A stretch of DNA of 64,000 bases from Verrucomicrobia bacterium Tous-C9LFEB (GCA_903970445.1 CAJCIP010000062.1:52098-116097), one strand, 5' to 3'. Shown: positions 18,545 to 29,552, counted from the stretch's first letter. Translations and numbers: made by a program. The notes: a model not told the origin generated them from the letters alone.

Positions 18545-20062
18545 CTATTCGACGTGGTAGTTCGGTGCTTCGCGCGTAATGACGACATCGTGGACGTGGC
18601 TTTCTCGTAACCCCGCATTCGATATGCGAATGAACTGGGCTTTCGTCTGCAGATCCTCAATCGTCGTGCACCCGAGATAACCCATACCGGAGCGCAGACC
18701 GCCCACGAGCTGGTAGATCATTGCTTCCAACGGCCCACGATGCGGTACCCGGCCCTCGATGCCCTCAGGGACGAATTTCGCCAGCCGATTGCCGCCATTG
18801 GCGTCCCGCGCGGTAACGGAAACACGCTCGCCACCTGCCATGTCATCTTTGCTTTGGAAATAGCGCTCACCGCCGCCTTGAGCCATCGCGCTCAGGCTTC
18901 CCATACCGCGGTACGCCTTGAAACTGCGGCCCTGATAGAGGATCGTTTCACCCGGAGATTCATCCACACCAGCAAACAGCGAACCCATCATGCAGACACT
19001 CGCGCCTGCCGCGATCGCCTTTGTCACATCGCCTGAATACTTAATGCCACCGTCAGCGATGATCGCAATACCGCGTTCGCGAGCCGCGCGGTACGCTTCG
19101 GAAATCGCGGTGATCTGAGGCATGCCCGCACCAGTAACCATGCGCGTCGTACAGATCGACCCTGGACCGATGCCGACCTTCACTGCATCCGCTCCGGCAT
19201 CGATCAACGCGAGCGTACCTTCGTAGGTAGCGACGTTGCCCGCGAGCAGATCAACCTCCGGAAAGCGCGCCTTCACTTCGCGAACAGCTTCCAGTACACG
19301 TTCGGAGTGTCCGTGCGCGGAGTCAATCGCGAGCGCATCCACGCGGTTCTTTACCAACTCCGCTGCGCGCTCCATGTAATCGCCGGTAGCTCCGATTGCG
19401 CCAGCCACTCGGAGACGACCTTGACCATCTTTGCTGGCGTTCGGATATTTCAGCTTCTTCTGGATATCTTTTACGGTAATCAGGCCCTTCAGCTCGTAGC
19501 TGTCATTCACCACCAGCAGCTTCTCGACGCGATGGTCGTGCAGGATGTGTTCTGCGTCTTCAAGCGTGGTTCCGACGGGCACCGTGATGAGGTTTTCCTT
19601 GGTCATTACATCGGCGATCGGGATGTCCGTACGCGAAACGAAACGCAGATCGCGATTGGTGAGGATGCCCACGAGTTTCCCGTTCTTCGTTACGGGCACA
19701 CCAGAAATCTTGTAGCGTCGCATGACTTCAAGTGCATCTGCGATGGGGCGCTCCGGTTCAATCGTCACCGGATCGACAATCATGCCGCTTTCCGAGCGCT
19801 TCACTTTGTCGATTTCACCAGACTGCTGCTCGATGGAGAGATTGCGGTGAACAACACCGAGTCCGCCCTGCTGGGCGATTGCAATAGCGAGTCGCGACTC
19901 CGTGACCGTGTCCATCGCGGCGGACATCAGCGGTGTCTGCAGGGTTATCCGTTTGGTTAGCTTTGTCTGGGTATTTACTTGCGTCGGAACAACGTCGGAA
20001 TAGGCGGGAACAAGCAGGACGTCATCAAAGGTGAGTGCTTCAGGAACCGTTTTCGGAATCAT
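18545..20062 (-). CDS. guaB: Inosine-5'-monophosphate dehydrogenase
   Basis: The 505-residue enzyme starts [20 protein letters not shown], as IMPDHs do. Two CBS domains span about residues 96-205, and the catalytic loop GPGSICTTR has C304 as nucleophile. The IMP-binding [10 protein letters not shown] and the flap [13 protein letters not shown] are intact. It oxidises IMP to XMP with NAD, the committed step of GMP synthesis. The gene is divergent from the EAL gene, with 163 bases between the two starts, and ends 3 bases from the GNAT gene. Confidence 0.97.
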   Translation of the reverse strand: MIPKTVPEALTFDDVLLVPAYSDVVPTQVNTQTKLTKRITLQTPLMSAAMDTVTESRLAIAIAQQGGLGVVHRNLSIEQQSGEIDKVKRSESGMIVDPVTIEPERPIADALEVMRRYKISGVPVTKNGKLVGILTNRDLRFVSRTDIPIADVMTKENLITVPVGTTLEDAEHILHDHRVEKLLVVNDSYELKGLITVKDIQKKLKYPNASKDGQGRLRVAGAIGATGDYMERAAELVKNRVDALAIDSAHGHSERVLEAVREVKARFPEVDLLAGNVATYEGTLALIDAGADAVKVGIGPGSICTTRMVTGAGMPQITAISEAYRAARERGIAIIADGGIKYSGDVTKAIAAGASVCMMGSLFAGVDESPGETILYQGRSFKAYRGMGSLSAMAQGGGERYFQSKDDMAGGERVSVTARDANGGNRLAKFVPEGIEGRVPHRGPLEAMIYQLVGGLRSGMGYLGCTTIEDLQTKAQFIRISNAGLRESHVHDVVITREAPNYHVE

Positions 20063-20225
20063 GGCGATTCAACTCATTCTAGACCTGTGAGACAGAAGTT
20101 GCAGGCAGGCTGCGGACTTGTGGTGATTCGGGCGGCTTACAGCTTCGGTATAAGGAACATGGCAGCGCGTCCGCCACATACCACCTGGGACAAGGAACGG
20201 CACGCGCGCCGGTCGGGGGATTCCC

Positions 20226-21068
20226 ATGAACGTCATCTCTCCACCCGTAGGCAACACCTGCGGCGCCTGCAAGAATGGCTCTCAGGAGCCGTTCGCCTTT
20301 TCAATGGCTTTTCAGCCCATTGTTGATGCTGAAACCAGGACCATCTGTGCCTATGAAGCGCTTGCAAGGGGACCGCAGGGCGAACCAGCCTTCCAGGTTC
20401 TGAGCCGTGTCACGGAAGAAAACCGCTATGCGTTCGACCAAAGCTGTCGCGTGAAAGCGATCGCCCTGGCATCCAGGCTCGGCGTCGCTCAGCGGGGCAG
20501 CATGTTGTCTGTGAACTTTATGCCGGGTGCCGTATATAGCCCCGCCGCGTGCATTCAGCAAACCCTAAAAGCAGCGCGTGAGAACAACTTCCCTCTTGCG
20601 AGTCTCATCTTCGAAATCACTGAAGATGAGAAAGTTCACGAAACGAATCACTTGCAGCGGATTGTAGATGAGTACAAGAAGCACGGCTTCACAGTAGCTC
20701 TGGACGACTTCGGGGCAGGGTTCTCAGGCTTGGATCTTCTTTCCGAGCTGGAGGTGGACAAGATCAAGATTGATGCACGCCTGATTCGGGGCATCGATCA
20801 GCGTCCGAAAGCCGCTGCCATCGTCCGCTCCGTTGTTTCTCTCTGCGGGGAACTTGGTATCAGTGTGGTCGGCGAATGTGTCGAAACGCTGGAAGAATAC
20901 CGGCTGCTTCGTTCCACTGGCATCAGCCTGATGCAGGGCTATCTGTTTGCGAAACCGATGTTTGAAGCGCTTCCGGAAGTCGAGTGGCCGGATGAGGATT
21001 TCGACGAGACAATCCAAATTCACATGATCGAGCCAGCTCAACCACAGCTCGGACTGCAAAGCTTCTGA
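20226..21068 (+). CDS. Stand-alone EAL-domain cyclic-di-GMP phosphodiesterase
   Basis: The 280-residue protein is almost only an EAL domain, with an N-terminal CGAC segment (residues 12-15) that could bind metal. Catalytic residues appear complete: E44 (YEALARG), N97 (SVNFMPG), E130 (FEITE), D160-D161 (LDDFGAGFSGL), K181 (KIKID), E217/E220 (GECVET) and Q237 (QGYLF). An active enzyme would linearise c-di-GMP to pGpG, lowering the signal for attachment. No GGDEF or membrane sensor is attached. A G-rich ribosome site (GGGGGA) precedes ATG 20226 by about 6 bases. Confidence 0.9.
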   Translation: MNVISPPVGNTCGACKNGSQEPFAFSMAFQPIVDAETRTICAYEALARGPQGEPAFQVLSRVTEENRYAFDQSCRVKAIALASRLGVAQRGSMLSVNFMPGAVYSPAACIQQTLKAARENNFPLASLIFEITEDEKVHETNHLQRIVDEYKKHGFTVALDDFGAGFSGLDLLSELEVDKIKIDARLIRGIDQRPKAAAIVRSVVSLCGELGISVVGECVETLEEYRLLRSTGISLMQGYLFAKPMFEALPEVEWPDEDFDETIQIHMIEPAQPQLGLQSF

Positions 21069-21134
21069 TATTAGGTTCTCACCACAAGCTTGCGGACCCC
21101 AGGGCAGGTACTAATTTCCATGCTCCTCGCGAAC

Positions 21135-21163
21135 TTGCTAACTACTAACAAGTAGCTTATCTT
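21135..21163 (+). promoter_or_regulatory. Possible sigma70-type promoter of the rimP-nusA-infB operon
   Basis: TTGCTA (21135-21140) and TATCTT (21158-21163) are separated by 17 bases and lie about 160 bases before rimP. The spacer holds the small palindrome CTACT-AACA-AGTAG. Matches to the consensus are partial. Confidence 0.35.
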
Positions 21164-21324
21164 TGACGTTGCAGACGATTCCGTTCTGCCGCAAAGAAGT
21201 CGCCGTGAGCGCACCGGCATGTGGCGGAAAGAAGAGTGGGCGAGAGCCCACTTTTTGTTTGCGCTGAACTTTTTGCGGATGAGTTCGCCGCCTCCGCCCT
21301 CCACCCCGCTTCACAACACGAACT

Positions 21325-21903
21325 ATGGCCCTGCAGATTGAGACAATTCGCGCCACAGCAGACCGCGTCGCGGCCTCCCACGGTCTTGAAGTCGTTGACG
21401 TTGAATTTACCGGTGGAGGTAAGCATCGAGCGCTGCGCGTGTTTGTGGAAAAAGATGCAGCGGGCCGCGCAAAGCTGGCTGAGGAAGCAAATAGGGAAGA
21501 TTCCGAGATTCCTAGAGGCGTACCAGTGGAGTCGCTCTCCGGGGTCACTCACGAAGACTGCGCAGCTTTCGCGAGCGACTTCGGGACCGTGATTGACATA
21601 GAAGATCTGGTTCCAGGAGCTGAGTACACGCTTGAAGTGAGTTCGCCTGGATTAGAGCGGAAGCTTCGCGGAGCGTTGGATTATGAACGTTTCAAGGGGA
21701 GCCTGGTAAAAATCCAGACCTTCACGCCGGTCGGGAATAATCGGCATTTTACCGGGCGCTTGACCGCTTTCGATGGAACGAACCTGGCGGTTGATCTGGG
21801 CGCTGTGAAGCAGAAGGCTAAAGCAAAGAAGTCGCTCGCATCACAGGTAGTGGAAATTGCAAGCAGCAACATCGAGAAAGCGAACCTGGTTGCGGAAATT
21901 TAG
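21325..21903 (+). CDS. rimP: Ribosome maturation factor RimP
   Basis: The 192-residue protein shows the RimP N-terminal domain (ASHGLEVVDVEFTGGGKHRA, then LRVFVEKD) and the typical segment VTHEDCAAFASDFGTVIDIED followed by YTLEVSSPGLERKLR. An SH3-like C-terminal domain ends the protein. It is longer than E. coli RimP because of an insertion at about residues 46-68 and a Lys/Ala-rich loop near 163. RimP assists 30S assembly. It is the first gene of rimP-nusA-infB, the classical order, with nusA 51 bases downstream. Confidence 0.94.
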   Translation: MALQIETIRATADRVAASHGLEVVDVEFTGGGKHRALRVFVEKDAAGRAKLAEEANREDSEIPRGVPVESLSGVTHEDCAAFASDFGTVIDIEDLVPGAEYTLEVSSPGLERKLRGALDYERFKGSLVKIQTFTPVGNNRHFTGRLTAFDGTNLAVDLGAVKQKAKAKKSLASQVVEIASSNIEKANLVAEI

Positions 21904-21954
21904 CGCAGGTTCGGGACACACAACTGAATAAACGCAAGAATCGAGAAACGACAA

Positions 21955-23607
21955 ATGGCAAGCGCACTGTATCAATCGATTGAACTGTTGAGTCGTGAAA
22001 AAGGGATCGACCCCGAAATCGTAGTCGGAGCCGTGGAAGACGCAATTGCTCTGGCGACGCGCAAGTATTACAAGACGCAAGAAAACATGCGAGGCGAACT
22101 TGATCGCGAATCCGGCGAAATTCGCGCTTATGTGTTCAAGACCGTTGTCGATGCCCCTGAGCAGATTGAGGACGTTGACAATCAACTATCACTCGAGCAG
22201 GCCCGTGAACTAGCCCCAGAAGTCGAAGTCGGCGGCGAACTGCGTTTCTACAAGGACACCACGCCACTAGGACGCATTGCCGCACAGATGGCGAAACAGG
22301 TCATCTTCCAGAAGGTGCGTGAAGCAGAACGCGACACAGTGTTCCTAGAATATGGCAGCCGCTCCGGTGAAATTCTCACCGCTACCGTAAAGCGTTTGGA
22401 GCCTATGGACGTGATCTTCGACCTTGGTAAAGCGGAAGCGCGGATGCCTAAACGCGAGCAGTCCCGTCTCGAGCAGTTCTCTGTTGGTGAACGCATCCGG
22501 GTTGTCCTGCTCCGCGTGGATCGCGCTGCAAAGGGACCACAAGTCATCGTGAGCCGCGCCGCCCCGGGTTTGGTGCAGTCGCTATTTCAATCGGAAGTGC
22601 CGGAGATCTATGACGGCACCGTGGTCGTGCGCGCCATCGCTCGTGAAGCCGGCGAGCGCACCAAGATTGCCGTGATGAGCCGCGACAAAGATGTTGACCC
22701 CGTCGGCGCATGCGTCGGCATGAAGGGTATGCGTGTGCAGTCGATCATCCGCGAACTGCGCGGTGAAAAGATCGACATCATCGAGTTCTCCGAAGAGATC
22801 ACTACCTTCGCCGAGAAGGCTTTGCAGCCTGCGAAGGTGAGCCGGGTTTCCATCACGGATCTCGGCGAGAAGCAGATCGAAGTGATCGTGGACGACACAC
22901 AGCTTTCGCTCGCGATCGGTAAGAAGGGCCAAAACGTCCGCCTTGCCGCAAAGCTACTCGGCTGGAAGATCGACATCAAGAGCGAAGAGGAGAAGCGCCA
23001 GGAAGTCGAGCAGCAGATGCAGGCGATGACCGGCGGTCCTTCGACGCCGATCGAGCAGGTAACCGAGCTCGGGGAATCGGTGATGGAGAAGCTGATCGCC
23101 GCGGGCATCACCACTGTGGAATCTCTTGCAGACATGACCGAGGAGGAGCTCGGCGAAGTTCCCGGCATCGGCGACAAGTCAGTAGAGAAGATTGCGCTGG
23201 CAGTCCGACACTACTTTGAAAAGCTGGATGAGGCTGCTGTGGGTTCCGACGCTGCGGCGCCCATACCAGAGCCTGTGCTCGTAGCCGGCGAAGAAGCTGT
23301 TGCTGCGGGTGCGGCATCAGATGAAGCTGGAGACGAAATCCATTCCATGACAAAGACACCTGAGGAAATACTCGCTGCGCAGGCAGCGGAAGCCGGTGGC
23401 GCTGAAGAAGTCGACACGATCTCGACCGAAGAGATCGCCGAAGCGGAAGATGCAATCTCCGGCAGCGACGCGAACGATGCAGCCGACGCCCGCGAAGAGC
23501 GGATCGAGCTGGACAACGACACGATGGACGAGCTGGTCGATCAGGCCGGCGATGTTTCCAGCGAAGGAATTGACGACGGCGACAACGATCCGGGATCCCG
23601 CGCATAA
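21955..23607 (+). CDS. nusA: Transcription termination/antitermination factor NusA
   Basis: The 550-residue protein has the NusA N-terminal RNA-polymerase-binding domain (1-125), an S1 domain (about 135-200, EILTATVKRLEPMDVIFDLG), two KH domains (about 230-345, DPVGACVGMKGMRVQSI and LSLAIGKKGQNVRLAAKL) and a helix-hairpin-helix repeat (about 370-420, EVPGIGDKSVEKIA). The last 120 residues form a very acidic Ala/Glu/Asp-rich tail. NusA controls pausing, intrinsic and Rho termination and antitermination. The stop codon overlaps a short frame described next; infB begins 163 bases later. Confidence 0.96.
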   Translation: MASALYQSIELLSREKGIDPEIVVGAVEDAIALATRKYYKTQENMRGELDRESGEIRAYVFKTVVDAPEQIEDVDNQLSLEQARELAPEVEVGGELRFYKDTTPLGRIAAQMAKQVIFQKVREAERDTVFLEYGSRSGEILTATVKRLEPMDVIFDLGKAEARMPKREQSRLEQFSVGERIRVVLLRVDRAAKGPQVIVSRAAPGLVQSLFQSEVPEIYDGTVVVRAIAREAGERTKIAVMSRDKDVDPVGACVGMKGMRVQSIIRELRGEKIDIIEFSEEITTFAEKALQPAKVSRVSITDLGEKQIEVIVDDTQLSLAIGKKGQNVRLAAKLLGWKIDIKSEEEKRQEVEQQMQAMTGGPSTPIEQVTELGESVMEKLIAAGITTVESLADMTEEELGEVPGIGDKSVEKIALAVRHYFEKLDEAAVGSDAAAPIPEPVLVAGEEAVAAGAASDEAGDEIHSMTKTPEEILAAQAAEAGGAEEVDTISTEEIAEAEDAISGSDANDAADAREERIELDNDTMDELVDQAGDVSSEGIDDGDNDPGSRA

Positions 23608-23741
23608 TGCGCGGCCCGGATCAGAGCCGAATGGGCTGTTTCGAAGCCGGTACAACGGACGAAATGGCTGAAAATTTCATAAATTCAAGGGATAATAACC
23701 TTGAGCAACTCTCTCTGGATGAGGCTGACATGAACAGCTGA
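23607..23741 (+). CDS. Possible small ORF between nusA and infB (44 residues)
   Basis: ATG at 23607 overlaps the nusA stop (TAATG) and the frame runs 44 codons to TGA 23739-23741. The product starts MRGPDQSRMGCFEAGTTDEM and its second half (MAENFINSRDNNLEQLSLDE) is acidic and hydrophilic. In many bacteria ylxR and a ribosomal L7Ae-like gene occupy this position; neither is present. I know no homologue, and it may simply be leader sequence of infB. Confidence 0.3.
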   Translation: MRGPDQSRMGCFEAGTTDEMAENFINSRDNNLEQLSLDEADMNS

Positions 23742-23770
23742 GCGCGGGGACGACAAACGAAAAGGGACGG

Positions 23771-26700
23771 ATGAGCAAAGTTCGCATCAACGATCTTGCA
23801 CGAGAATTGGAAGTAAAGAGTAGATCTATTCTGGATGCTCTTACTGCGGTGGGCGTTACCGAGAAAAAAACGCATTCAAGCTCTATTGAGGAAGACGAGG
23901 CCGCGAAGGTACGCACGTACCTAACCCGCGGTAGCCGCCCTGTAGCAGCCGCAGCGGCAAAACCAGTGGAAGCGAAGCCAACCATCAGCTTGGCCGCAGT
24001 CTCTAAGCCCGGCGATGCTGCTCGTATGCTGCTGGAGCGCAAACAGGCAGCTGAGGCAGCAAGATCAGCTCCTCCTGTTCGCCCCCCGGTCGCGACTGTT
24101 GCTCCGCCTGCGGTAAGCCGTCCCGCTGTCACCGTTGCGCCTGCAAGTGCACGTCCCGCAGCAAACACTCCGGTTTCAACCGTCAGACCTGTAGCTGCAG
24201 CGCAAGCACCTTCGACTCCAACCACAGCAACTACAGCCACGATCACACCTGCGCCGCGCAGCATCGTTCCCCAGCCGCGCCAAGGTCCGCGCATGGTTGT
24301 TGCTCCCCCGTCTGCTTCCGGGCGCCCTGCAGCAGGCGCACTAGCCGGTGGCCGTTCTCCTGCAGGTGCTGTAGCAATCCCGCCGCCCGCCGTTGCTTCT
24401 ACGCCGCCCAGCGCTCCTGTTGTCGTCAAGCCGTCTGCCGTTCCTGCTCCCCCGCCGCAAGCGGTCACAGCGCCAGTTGCAGCGCCACCAACGGCACAGG
24501 CTGTCGCGCCGCCAGCACCCGCCCCGGACGCTCCGGCAGCGCCGGCTATCCCCGTTCGCCGGGTCGTAATGCCGCAGACTGGGCCGCGTCCAACCTACAC
24601 TGCCCCGCCACCGCCACCCGGCGCCGTTCGACGCCCGATCTTTGAGCGTCCTCGCCCCGGCGGCTACCAGGGTGGTCCTGGTGGCTCCGGCGGCGGTCCC
24701 GGCCAGCGTCCGGGGATGGGCGGAAGCATGGCTCCTGGTGCACGCCGGCCCATGCATCCCACTCGTACCTTTCCGACCGGTCCCGGCGGTGGTCCGGGTG
24801 GCCCAGGAGGGCGTCCTGGATTCCCGGCTCGCCCTGGTTTTGGCGCCCGTCCCGGCTTCGGTGCGCGGCCAGGCGGAGCTCCGGGCATGCTGCCGCCTCC
24901 CGGTGAAGCTCCAGGCGCGCCCGGTCGTCCAGCACGCGCGCCACAGAGAGGGCGCAATGGACAGCGCTATCCCAAGGACAAAGAAGTCGCCCTCAAGGGC
25001 TACAACGCGCCGCGTTTCGGCGGACCGCAGATTCCCATGGGCGAGATGCCGATCACCAAGAACATCACGGTGACCGAGGGCATTTCAGTAAAGGACCTCG
25101 CCGAAAAGCTCGAACTCCGTGGCAAGGATCTGATCGCGTCGTTGCTCATGCGCGGCGTCATGGTGACCGTCAACCAAACTCTGGATGCCGAGCTCGTGAA
25201 GGACGTTTCGCGCCAGTTCGGCGCCGATGCGACAGTCATCTCCGTTGAAGACCAGCTCGAAAACGAGGCTCTCGAAGGCCTTCTTGAAGACACGTCGAAT
25301 ATGGTCGAGATCACACGCGCACCGGTGGTGACCATCATGGGGCACGTCGACCACGGCAAGACTTCCCTGCTCGATGCGATTCGCTCTACGGACGTCGCAG
25401 GCGGCGAAGCCGGCGGCATTACGCAGCACATTGGTGCATACAAGGTTCACGTCACCAAGCCCGATTCACCTGCCTTTGGTCGCGAGATCGTATTCCTGGA
25501 TACTCCAGGCCACGAGGCCTTTACTCGCATGCGTGCTCGCGGTGCCAAAGTCACCGACATCGTCGTTGTGGTTGTTGCTGCCGACGATGGCGTGATGCCA
25601 CAGACGCTTGAAGCGATTGACCATGCAAAGGCCGCCAAGGTGCCGATCATTGTTGCTGTGAATAAGATCGACAAGCCCGAAGCTGATCCAACCAAGGTCA
25701 TGAATCAGCTCGCAGCTCGCGGCGTTCAGTCTACGACCATGGGTGGCGATACCGAATTCGTCATGGTGTCAGCGAAGAAGCGGCTCAACCTCGATGGCCT
25801 GGAAGAAATGATTTGCCTGGTTGCTGATACAAACGAGCAGAAGGCTCAACCGGAGCGTCCCGCGGTCGGTACCGTTATCGAAGCGAAGCTCGATCGCGGT
25901 CGCGGTGCCGTCGCCAGCATTCTGGTGCAGAACGGAACATTGCGCACCGGCGACACCTACATTGTCGGCAACACCTTCGGTAAGATCCGTGCCATGTTCG
26001 ATGACCGTGGCAAGGAGCTGAAAGAAGCTGGTCCATCTACTCCAGTGGAAATTCTTGGTCTTGAATCCATGCCGGACGCGGGCGACACCTTCCTTGTGAT
26101 GGCGGACCGCGACAAGGCGAAGGGCATCGCTCAATACCGCAAGATGAAGGAGCGCGAAGCGCAACTCGCGAAGAGCTCCCGCGTCTCGCTCGAAGGGCTT
26201 GCCGAACAGATCAAGCAGGCCGGCGTCAAGGATCTCAACATCATCCTCAAGGGAGATGTGCAGGGCTCAGTGGAAGTGCTCGCCGATTCGCTCGCACGGA
26301 TGTCGACCGAGAAGGTTCGCGTTCGCGTGCTGCACTCGGGCGTAGGCGCCATCACCGAATCGGATGTGTTGCTTGCATCGGCATCGAACGGCATCATCAT
26401 CGGCTTCAACGTTCGTCCTGAGCGCAAGGCACAGGAAATCGGCGATCAGGAAAAGGTCGAGATTCGCTTGCACTCCATCATCTACGAGCTGCAGGACGAA
26501 ATGACCAAAGCAATGTTCGGCTTACTCGATGCGGTTTACAGAGAGGTCTACGCAGGCCGTGCCGAAGTGCTCAACGTCTTCAAAATCACGAAGGTCGGTC
26601 AGATTGCTGGTTGCACCGTGCGCGATGGTCTCATCAAGCGCGATAATCAGGTCCGCGTTTTGCGTGAGGGTGAGGAAGTCTGGAAAGGCAAGATCAGCTC

Positions 26701-26944
26701 GCTCAAGCGCTTCAAGGATGATGTTTCGGAAGTCCGTTCAGGCGTCGAGTGCGGTATCGATCTCGCCGGCTTCAAGGACATCCGCGCAGGCGACATGATT
26801 GAAGCTTTCACCACCGAGAAGATTGCCGCGGAACTCGGTCAGAATACCGCCGAGCTTAAGAAACAGCAGATGGCTGAACTCGCCGCCGCGAAGAGCGCGG
26901 AGAACGAAGCTGCCAGAGCAGAAGCGGAAACAGCAAACGCATAA
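23771..26944 (+). CDS. infB: Translation initiation factor IF-2
   Basis: The 1057-residue protein starts with a small IF2-N domain ([20 protein letters not shown]), followed by about 330 residues of Ala/Pro-rich then Gly/Pro/Arg-rich low-complexity linker. A second IF2-N segment (about 430-480) precedes the GTPase domain, with G1 GHVDHGKT at about residue 524, DTPGHEAF and NKID. Domains II, III and the fMet-tRNA-binding C-terminal domain complete it. IF-2 places initiator tRNA on the 30S subunit and promotes subunit joining. The frame is intact and the gene ends just before a strong terminator. Confidence 0.97.
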   Translation: MSKVRINDLARELEVKSRSILDALTAVGVTEKKTHSSSIEEDEAAKVRTYLTRGSRPVAAAAAKPVEAKPTISLAAVSKPGDAARMLLERKQAAEAARSAPPVRPPVATVAPPAVSRPAVTVAPASARPAANTPVSTVRPVAAAQAPSTPTTATTATITPAPRSIVPQPRQGPRMVVAPPSASGRPAAGALAGGRSPAGAVAIPPPAVASTPPSAPVVVKPSAVPAPPPQAVTAPVAAPPTAQAVAPPAPAPDAPAAPAIPVRRVVMPQTGPRPTYTAPPPPPGAVRRPIFERPRPGGYQGGPGGSGGGPGQRPGMGGSMAPGARRPMHPTRTFPTGPGGGPGGPGGRPGFPARPGFGARPGFGARPGGAPGMLPPPGEAPGAPGRPARAPQRGRNGQRYPKDKEVALKGYNAPRFGGPQIPMGEMPITKNITVTEGISVKDLAEKLELRGKDLIASLLMRGVMVTVNQTLDAELVKDVSRQFGADATVISVEDQLENEALEGLLEDTSNMVEITRAPVVTIMGHVDHGKTSLLDAIRSTDVAGGEAGGITQHIGAYKVHVTKPDSPAFGREIVFLDTPGHEAFTRMRARGAKVTDIVVVVVAADDGVMPQTLEAIDHAKAAKVPIIVAVNKIDKPEADPTKVMNQLAARGVQSTTMGGDTEFVMVSAKKRLNLDGLEEMICLVADTNEQKAQPERPAVGTVIEAKLDRGRGAVASILVQNGTLRTGDTYIVGNTFGKIRAMFDDRGKELKEAGPSTPVEILGLESMPDAGDTFLVMADRDKAKGIAQYRKMKEREAQLAKSSRVSLEGLAEQIKQAGVKDLNIILKGDVQGSVEVLADSLARMSTEKVRVRVLHSGVGAITESDVLLASASNGIIIGFNVRPERKAQEIGDQEKVEIRLHSIIYELQDEMTKAMFGLLDAVYREVYAGRAEVLNVFKITKVGQIAGCTVRDGLIKRDNQVRVLREGEEVWKGKISSLKRFKDDVSEVRSGVECGIDLAGFKDIRAGDMIEAFTTEKIAAELGQNTAELKKQQMAELAAAKSAENEAARAEAETANA

Positions 26945-26966
26945 CAACTCACAGACCACCAACAAG

Positions 26967-26999
26967 AAGGCCGGGAGCAATCCCGGCCTTTCTGGTTGC
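26967..26999 (+). terminator. Strong terminator after infB, usable from both sides
   Basis: AAGGCCGGGA (26967-26976), loop GCAA and TCCCGGCCTT (26981-26990) form a perfect 10-bp stem followed by TTTCTGGTT-like sequence. The minus-strand glycosyltransferase gene ends at 27030, so the hairpin can also end that transcript. Confidence 0.88.
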
Positions 27000-27029
27000 T
27001 TGCGCTAACGAGCGTATGACGCTTGTGCC

Positions 27030-29552
27030 TTACTCCGTCGAGACGAGTGCCGCTGAAGCAATCGCTGCTCCTGCTGACACCACCGGAAGCAGTTCCTCTT
27101 CAGCGATGCTTTCAAAGGTACTCAGCGACTGCGCTACGACCTGGTCCATATTGAAATATTTGTAATTGGCCAGGCGTCCAGAGAAGTGAACCCGTTCATC
27201 TTCTTCTGCCAGAGCACGATATTTGGCATACAGCGCGGCATTCTCTGGCCTTGGTATAGGGTAGTATGGATCGCCTTCAGCCTTCGGGTATTCGTAGACG
27301 ATGCTCGTCTTTCTGTGCTGCTGTCCGGTAAGGTACTTGAACTCAGTCACACGCGTGTAAGCATGTTCGTTCGGGTGATTGACCACGGGAGCCGCTTGAA
27401 ACACTTCGCAATCATGTGTCTCGTGCCTGAATTCAAGCGAACGATACGGCAGCGGTCCGAAGCAGAACCCGTAAAACTCGTCAATCGGCCCCGTGAAGAT
27501 AACCTTCGCATTTCGGTATGTACGACAAACATCAGCGAAGTCCGTTCCAGTTCGAACAGTAATCTGCGGATGGTCCAGCATGGCTTCAAACATGCGTGTG
27601 TAGCCGTGTAGCGGCATAGCTTGAAATGTGTCGCTGAAGTAGCGGTCGTCCTCATTGAAGCGCACGGGGAGTCTTCCCGCAACGCTGGCATCGAGTTCTG
27701 AAGGCTCCAATCCCCATTGTTTCTTCGTGTAGTTGCGAAAGAACTTCTCGAAGAGTTCGCGGCCCACTTTGCTTACGACCACATCTTCCGACGTGCGAAT
27801 TTCCGTCATTGGAACAGCACGTTCCGCCAGAAACTCACGCATTTCCTGGGGGGTGAAGTTTTTCTCATAAAGACGGTTGATCGTACTCAGGTTGATCGGC
27901 ATAGGGAGGAGCTTGCCATCGACGCTGGCCAACACGCGATGTTCATATGGACGCCACGAGGTAAATCGAGAGAGATATCGGAACACCTTCTCGGAGTTGG
28001 TGTGGAAGATGTGTGGGCCGTATTTGTGAATGAGTATGCCGTCGCTGTTACGAAAGTCGTAAGCATTGCCCGCTATGTGGTCCCGCTTCTCGACGACGAG
28101 AACTCGCTTGCCGAGTTGACTCGCCAGTCTTTCCGCAAGCGTGCTGCCTGCAAATCCTGCGCCAGCCACAATGTAGTCGTAGCGGTCGCTATGAAGCATA
28201 GCCTTCATCACAGCCGTGCTTACCGGCGGCGATGCCTCTGCGAAGGCCACCTTCGCCATCAATGAAGCAGCACTCAACTTTTTTTTATTAGCGAGGATTG
28301 CGCTTGGGCCGAGCACACGTTCGATCTCCTCATTCATCGCGGCCCACGTTCTATCCCAGGAGATGGAACTCAGTTTGTTCTCCACCAACCGCTGCCACTC
28401 AGCGGTTGCTCCTGTGAGAGCCACGTCGAGAGCGTTTGCAAACTCCGCAGATGTATTCGCAATGGACACAATGCCTGCTTCACCGTAGCCGCGAACAACA
28501 TCGCAAATCGCAGTTGAGACAACAGGCTTACCGGCTGCAAGATACTCGGGTGTCTTTGTTGGCGAGATGAACTCCGTGGCAGCATTCCTGGCAAACGGCA
28601 GAATGGCGGCGTTCCACCCGGCGAGATACGCAGGAAGCTCCTCGTATGACTTTCCGCCCAGATAGTGCAGGTTCGCCGCGCGTGGAAGAGTTTCCGCGGC
28701 GATCTTCGCGATCGGTCCAATAATGACGAAGTGAATAGAAGGACGCAGCCTTGCTACTTCTTCCAACAAACGTATATCCAGGCGCTCGTCAATGACTCCG
28801 TAGAAACCAACGCGGGGAGATGGAATGTGGGCTTGATCGCTGGGCTCTGCAAGCTTTCCGTCTTTGGCCTTTGCGAAATGGACCGCATCGATCGCACTCG
28901 GAAAGGCATGCACGTTCGCATGCTGCTTCTGTTTCGCTTCATATAAGCTGATGCCGCCGGTGAAGACAACATCCGCGAACGCAAACAGCTCTTGCTCGCG
29001 CTCCTCTAGCTCGCGAGGCGCATGAAGAAAGCCGCTCAGCTCATCCATGCAGTCATAGACGGTAACTGCCGGCTTCAGATGTCTCGTGAAACCAAGCGCC
29101 ATCGGCGTGTAGTACCAACAGGCGTACCCGGTCATTGCAGACTGCTTGAGGAAGATATCTAGCAGCGCACGCTGGGCTTCATCTGGATTGGTCCCCGCAG
29201 TGAGATGTGGGCGTACCACGATCAGCGACGGAGTTTCAGGCAGAAGCTCTAGGCGCATCCCAGCAGCTTCACCCTCAACTTGCAGCAGTTCGCCGGGCCC
29301 GTGCCAAATAGGTTCTTCCCAATAGAAGACACGGCGATTGCGAGCTGCTCGCCGAAGAAGGTGTTGTGGACGTTGCGTGACGAAGTCCCAACGCAGATGC
29401 GAAAAGCACAGCAGCGGAAGCTGAGTTTCAGAAGATGACTTCGCTATGCTCGAGTGAATCGAGCTGCTGGATAAGTCCAAGGCAGTCCCCAGTTCTAAGT
29501 GAGTTGTGAATGACGCGAGATCCAGCTTGTCGTCGATCCACGTGCTCGCCAA
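27030..29552 (-). CDS. Fusion of a TuaH-like glycosyltransferase with UDP-galactopyranose mutase
   Basis: One uninterrupted frame of 840 residues holds two enzymes. Residues about 45-410 form a GT-B glycosyltransferase of the TuaH/GT4 kind: LLCFSHLRWDFVTQRPQHLL, then RVGFYGVIDERLDI and TKTPEYLAAGKPVVST. Residues about 458-815 form a UDP-galactopyranose mutase with the FAD-binding GAGFAG (464-469), AGNAYDF, KYGPHIFHTN and the C-terminal NYKYFNMDQVV. The mutase makes UDP-galactofuranose and the transferase may use it, or a related sugar, in surface polysaccharide. The only upstream start option is TTG 29552, with an in-frame stop just before it; a TTG about 23 codons later is an alternative. 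The glycoside hydrolase gene lies 66 bases upstream. Confidence 0.9.
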   Translation of the reverse strand: MASTWIDDKLDLASFTTHLELGTALDLSSSSIHSSIAKSSSETQLPLLCFSHLRWDFVTQRPQHLLRRAARNRRVFYWEEPIWHGPGELLQVEGEAAGMRLELLPETPSLIVVRPHLTAGTNPDEAQRALLDIFLKQSAMTGYACWYYTPMALGFTRHLKPAVTVYDCMDELSGFLHAPRELEEREQELFAFADVVFTGGISLYEAKQKQHANVHAFPSAIDAVHFAKAKDGKLAEPSDQAHIPSPRVGFYGVIDERLDIRLLEEVARLRPSIHFVIIGPIAKIAAETLPRAANLHYLGGKSYEELPAYLAGWNAAILPFARNAATEFISPTKTPEYLAAGKPVVSTAICDVVRGYGEAGIVSIANTSAEFANALDVALTGATAEWQRLVENKLSSISWDRTWAAMNEEIERVLGPSAILANKKKLSAASLMAKVAFAEASPPVSTAVMKAMLHSDRYDYIVAGAGFAGSTLAERLASQLGKRVLVVEKRDHIAGNAYDFRNSDGILIHKYGPHIFHTNSEKVFRYLSRFTSWRPYEHRVLASVDGKLLPMPINLSTINRLYEKNFTPQEMREFLAERAVPMTEIRTSEDVVVSKVGRELFEKFFRNYTKKQWGLEPSELDASVAGRLPVRFNEDDRYFSDTFQAMPLHGYTRMFEAMLDHPQITVRTGTDFADVCRTYRNAKVIFTGPIDEFYGFCFGPLPYRSLEFRHETHDCEVFQAAPVVNHPNEHAYTRVTEFKYLTGQQHRKTSIVYEYPKAEGDPYYPIPRPENAALYAKYRALAEEDERVHFSGRLANYKYFNMDQVVAQSLSTFESIAEEELLPVVSAGAAIASAALVSTE

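Noticed and set aside
23677..24468. Minus-strand frame of 263 codons rich in Gly, Ala and Thr
   Set aside because: It is the reverse of the low-complexity IF-2 linker; composition alone keeps it open.
24600..24990. Gly/Pro/Arg-rich tract of IF-2 as a separate inserted gene
   Set aside because: It is in frame with both flanking IF-2 domains, and long variable linkers are normal in this factor.
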